Origin: Eublepharis macularius
Lineage: Eukaryota; Chordata; Lepidosauria; Squamata; Eublepharidae
Assembly: GCF_028583425.1 (NCBI RefSeq)
Contig: NC_072795.1
Location: 8,331,001 to 8,395,000 of the forward strand
Reading direction: 5' to 3'
DNA: 64,000 nt
The notes under the pieces are model-generated. The model searched no databases. It was not told the DNA's origin and saw only the letters and a program-made list of their open reading frames with translations. Position numbers and translations under genes: made by a program. Within the stretch, counting starts at the first letter, position 1. Every line of letters starts with the position of its first letter. Of the stretch, positions 63,102-64,000 are shown in pieces.

Positions 63102-63251
63102 GTATTATGTTCTCCAACGGTGAAACCTGGTGGCAGCAAAGACATTTTGGGCAAGCTATTCTGCAGAAGCTGGTGTTAGAGAAGAAAGATCTGGAGCATC
63201 AGATAGGAGAGGAAGGCCGTCAGCTCGTGGAGACCTTTGCACATGAAAAAG
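63102..63251 (+). CDS. Cytochrome P450 family 2 (CYP2J-like), exon 3
   Basis: 150 bp, the standard CYP2 exon 3 length, with a gattgctgcag acceptor and a gtatgtaag donor (phase 1 on both sides). Encodes GIMFSNGETWWQQRHF, the C-helix with the WxxxR motif that contacts a haem propionate, then EKKDLEHQIGEEGRQLVETF (helix D region). Most CYP2J-like proteins have RRF here; this gene has RHF, and QKLVLEKK replaces the usual LxxLGLGKK, so the gene is somewhat divergent. Exons 4-9, with the haem cysteine, would lie right of the window. Confidence 0.93.
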
Positions 63252-63468
63252 GTATGTAAGAGATTTAAGAGATGGGCAAATTGATTTGCAGCAGCCGAGC
63301 TTTCCCTGCTGGGCGTTTCTCAATAGCTACAGGAGATAATTTTGCAGAGCACTGATTTCTGTGGCTTCCAGAAATGAAACATCTATGACCAACCTGCCCC
63401 ACGCTTTTCGATTGCTCAAGAGGTATATTGTTTTTAATATCTTCACTGCTGTTGGATACGGTTTTATG

Positions 63469-63690
63469 CAGGGCTTTTTTTCTGGGAAAAGAGGTGGTGG
63501 AACTCAGTGGGTTGCCAACACAGGGGGCAACTCTTGGCGGGAGGTGGTGCCCCTGGTACCACATGTGCACGCGCAAAGTGCACACATACTCCCAGGGCCG
63601 ATGATGTCACTTTGGGTCAGCTGGAACAAGGGGGGAGTTTTTAAAAGTTTAAATCGCCCTTGGCAAAAATGGTCACATGGCTGGTAGCTT
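63469..63690 (+). mobile_element. hAT miniature element, copy 7 (long form, right end lost)
   Basis: cagggctttttttctgggaa and the long-form segment (gttgccaacacagggggcaa), then the sequence stops matching at catggctggta near 63690. No right terminus follows. Confidence 0.78.
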
Positions 63691-63858
63691 ATGAAGTTTG
63701 CCCAGAAGTGAAACCATCGCTCTCACAATGCTGGCCACTCACCGTTTCCATGCCCCAACCCTCCTGCCAGTTGCCAGACCTGGCCTGGCAACCCTAGTCC
63801 TAATCCGGCATGGGTACAACATAGAAGGAAGGAGGACACACAAGTACTATTTTTTTTT

Positions 63859-64000
63859 AAAAAGGTAAAGGTAGTGCAAGCACCGAGTCATTAGTGACCC
63901 ATAGGGGAACGTTGCATCACGACGTTTTCTTGGCAGACTTTTGTTACGGGGTGGTTTGCCATTGCCTTCCCCAGTCCTCTGGACTTTACCCCCAAGAAAC
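63859..64000 (-). repeat. tRNA-derived SINE, third type, cut by the window edge
   Basis: aaaggtaaaggtagtgcaag, accgagtcattagtgacc, ttgccattgccttcccc. Reverse orientation of 54624-54928. Confidence 0.75.

Overview
This window is vertebrate genomic DNA, almost certainly from a squamate reptile (a lizard; species not resolved). It has spliced genes with long introns and a dense mix of repeats: long ORF2-bearing L1, CR1, a BovB/RTE LINE, tRNA- and 5S-derived SINEs, hAT miniature elements and Penelope-like fold-back repeats. There is no sign of prokaryotic organisation.

Two host genes are supported, both on the plus strand. (1) 441-15309 carries the last five coding exons of MMP23 (matrix metalloproteinase-23): two catalytic-domain exons including the HEXGHXXGXXH zinc site, one ShK-like cysteine-array exon, and two exons for the C-terminal Ig-like domain. 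Splice phases 1-1-1-2 join perfectly. The signal-anchor and pro-domain exons lie upstream of the window. (2) 48698 to beyond 63251 carries exons 1-3 of a cytochrome P450 family 2 gene (CYP2J-like). Exons 2 and 3 have the 163- and 150-bp sizes typical of CYP2 genes. A 13.4-kb intron 1 is packed with transposable elements, and the remaining exons lie beyond the right edge.

The roughly 33 kb between the genes shows no exon I can support and is a transposon graveyard. Layout: 1-15.3 kb, MMP23 exons with a 4.1-kb L1 insertion, a solo LTR carrying a palindromic element next to its TATA box, and an inverted Penelope/hAT nest; 15.3-48.6 kb, intergenic, with hAT miniatures, L1 3' ends, CR1, SINEs, palindromes and a CpG-rich hAT; 48.6-64 kb, the CYP2 gene, with an L1 carrying only ORF1 (HAL1-like), a BovB split by a solo LTR, and more SINEs.

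The most interesting structure is a set of fold-back Penelope-like repeats (1-172, 11568-11660, 18704-18851, 47180-47430). They are flanked by 12-15 bp target duplications and carry sequences that fold as minimal hammerhead ribozymes. In one copy the inverted arms meet exactly at the predicted ribozyme cleavage triplet. Other points of note are the complete ORF1-only L1 with an 18-bp target duplication, and four palindromic families whose termini share a CCACAC-like motif.
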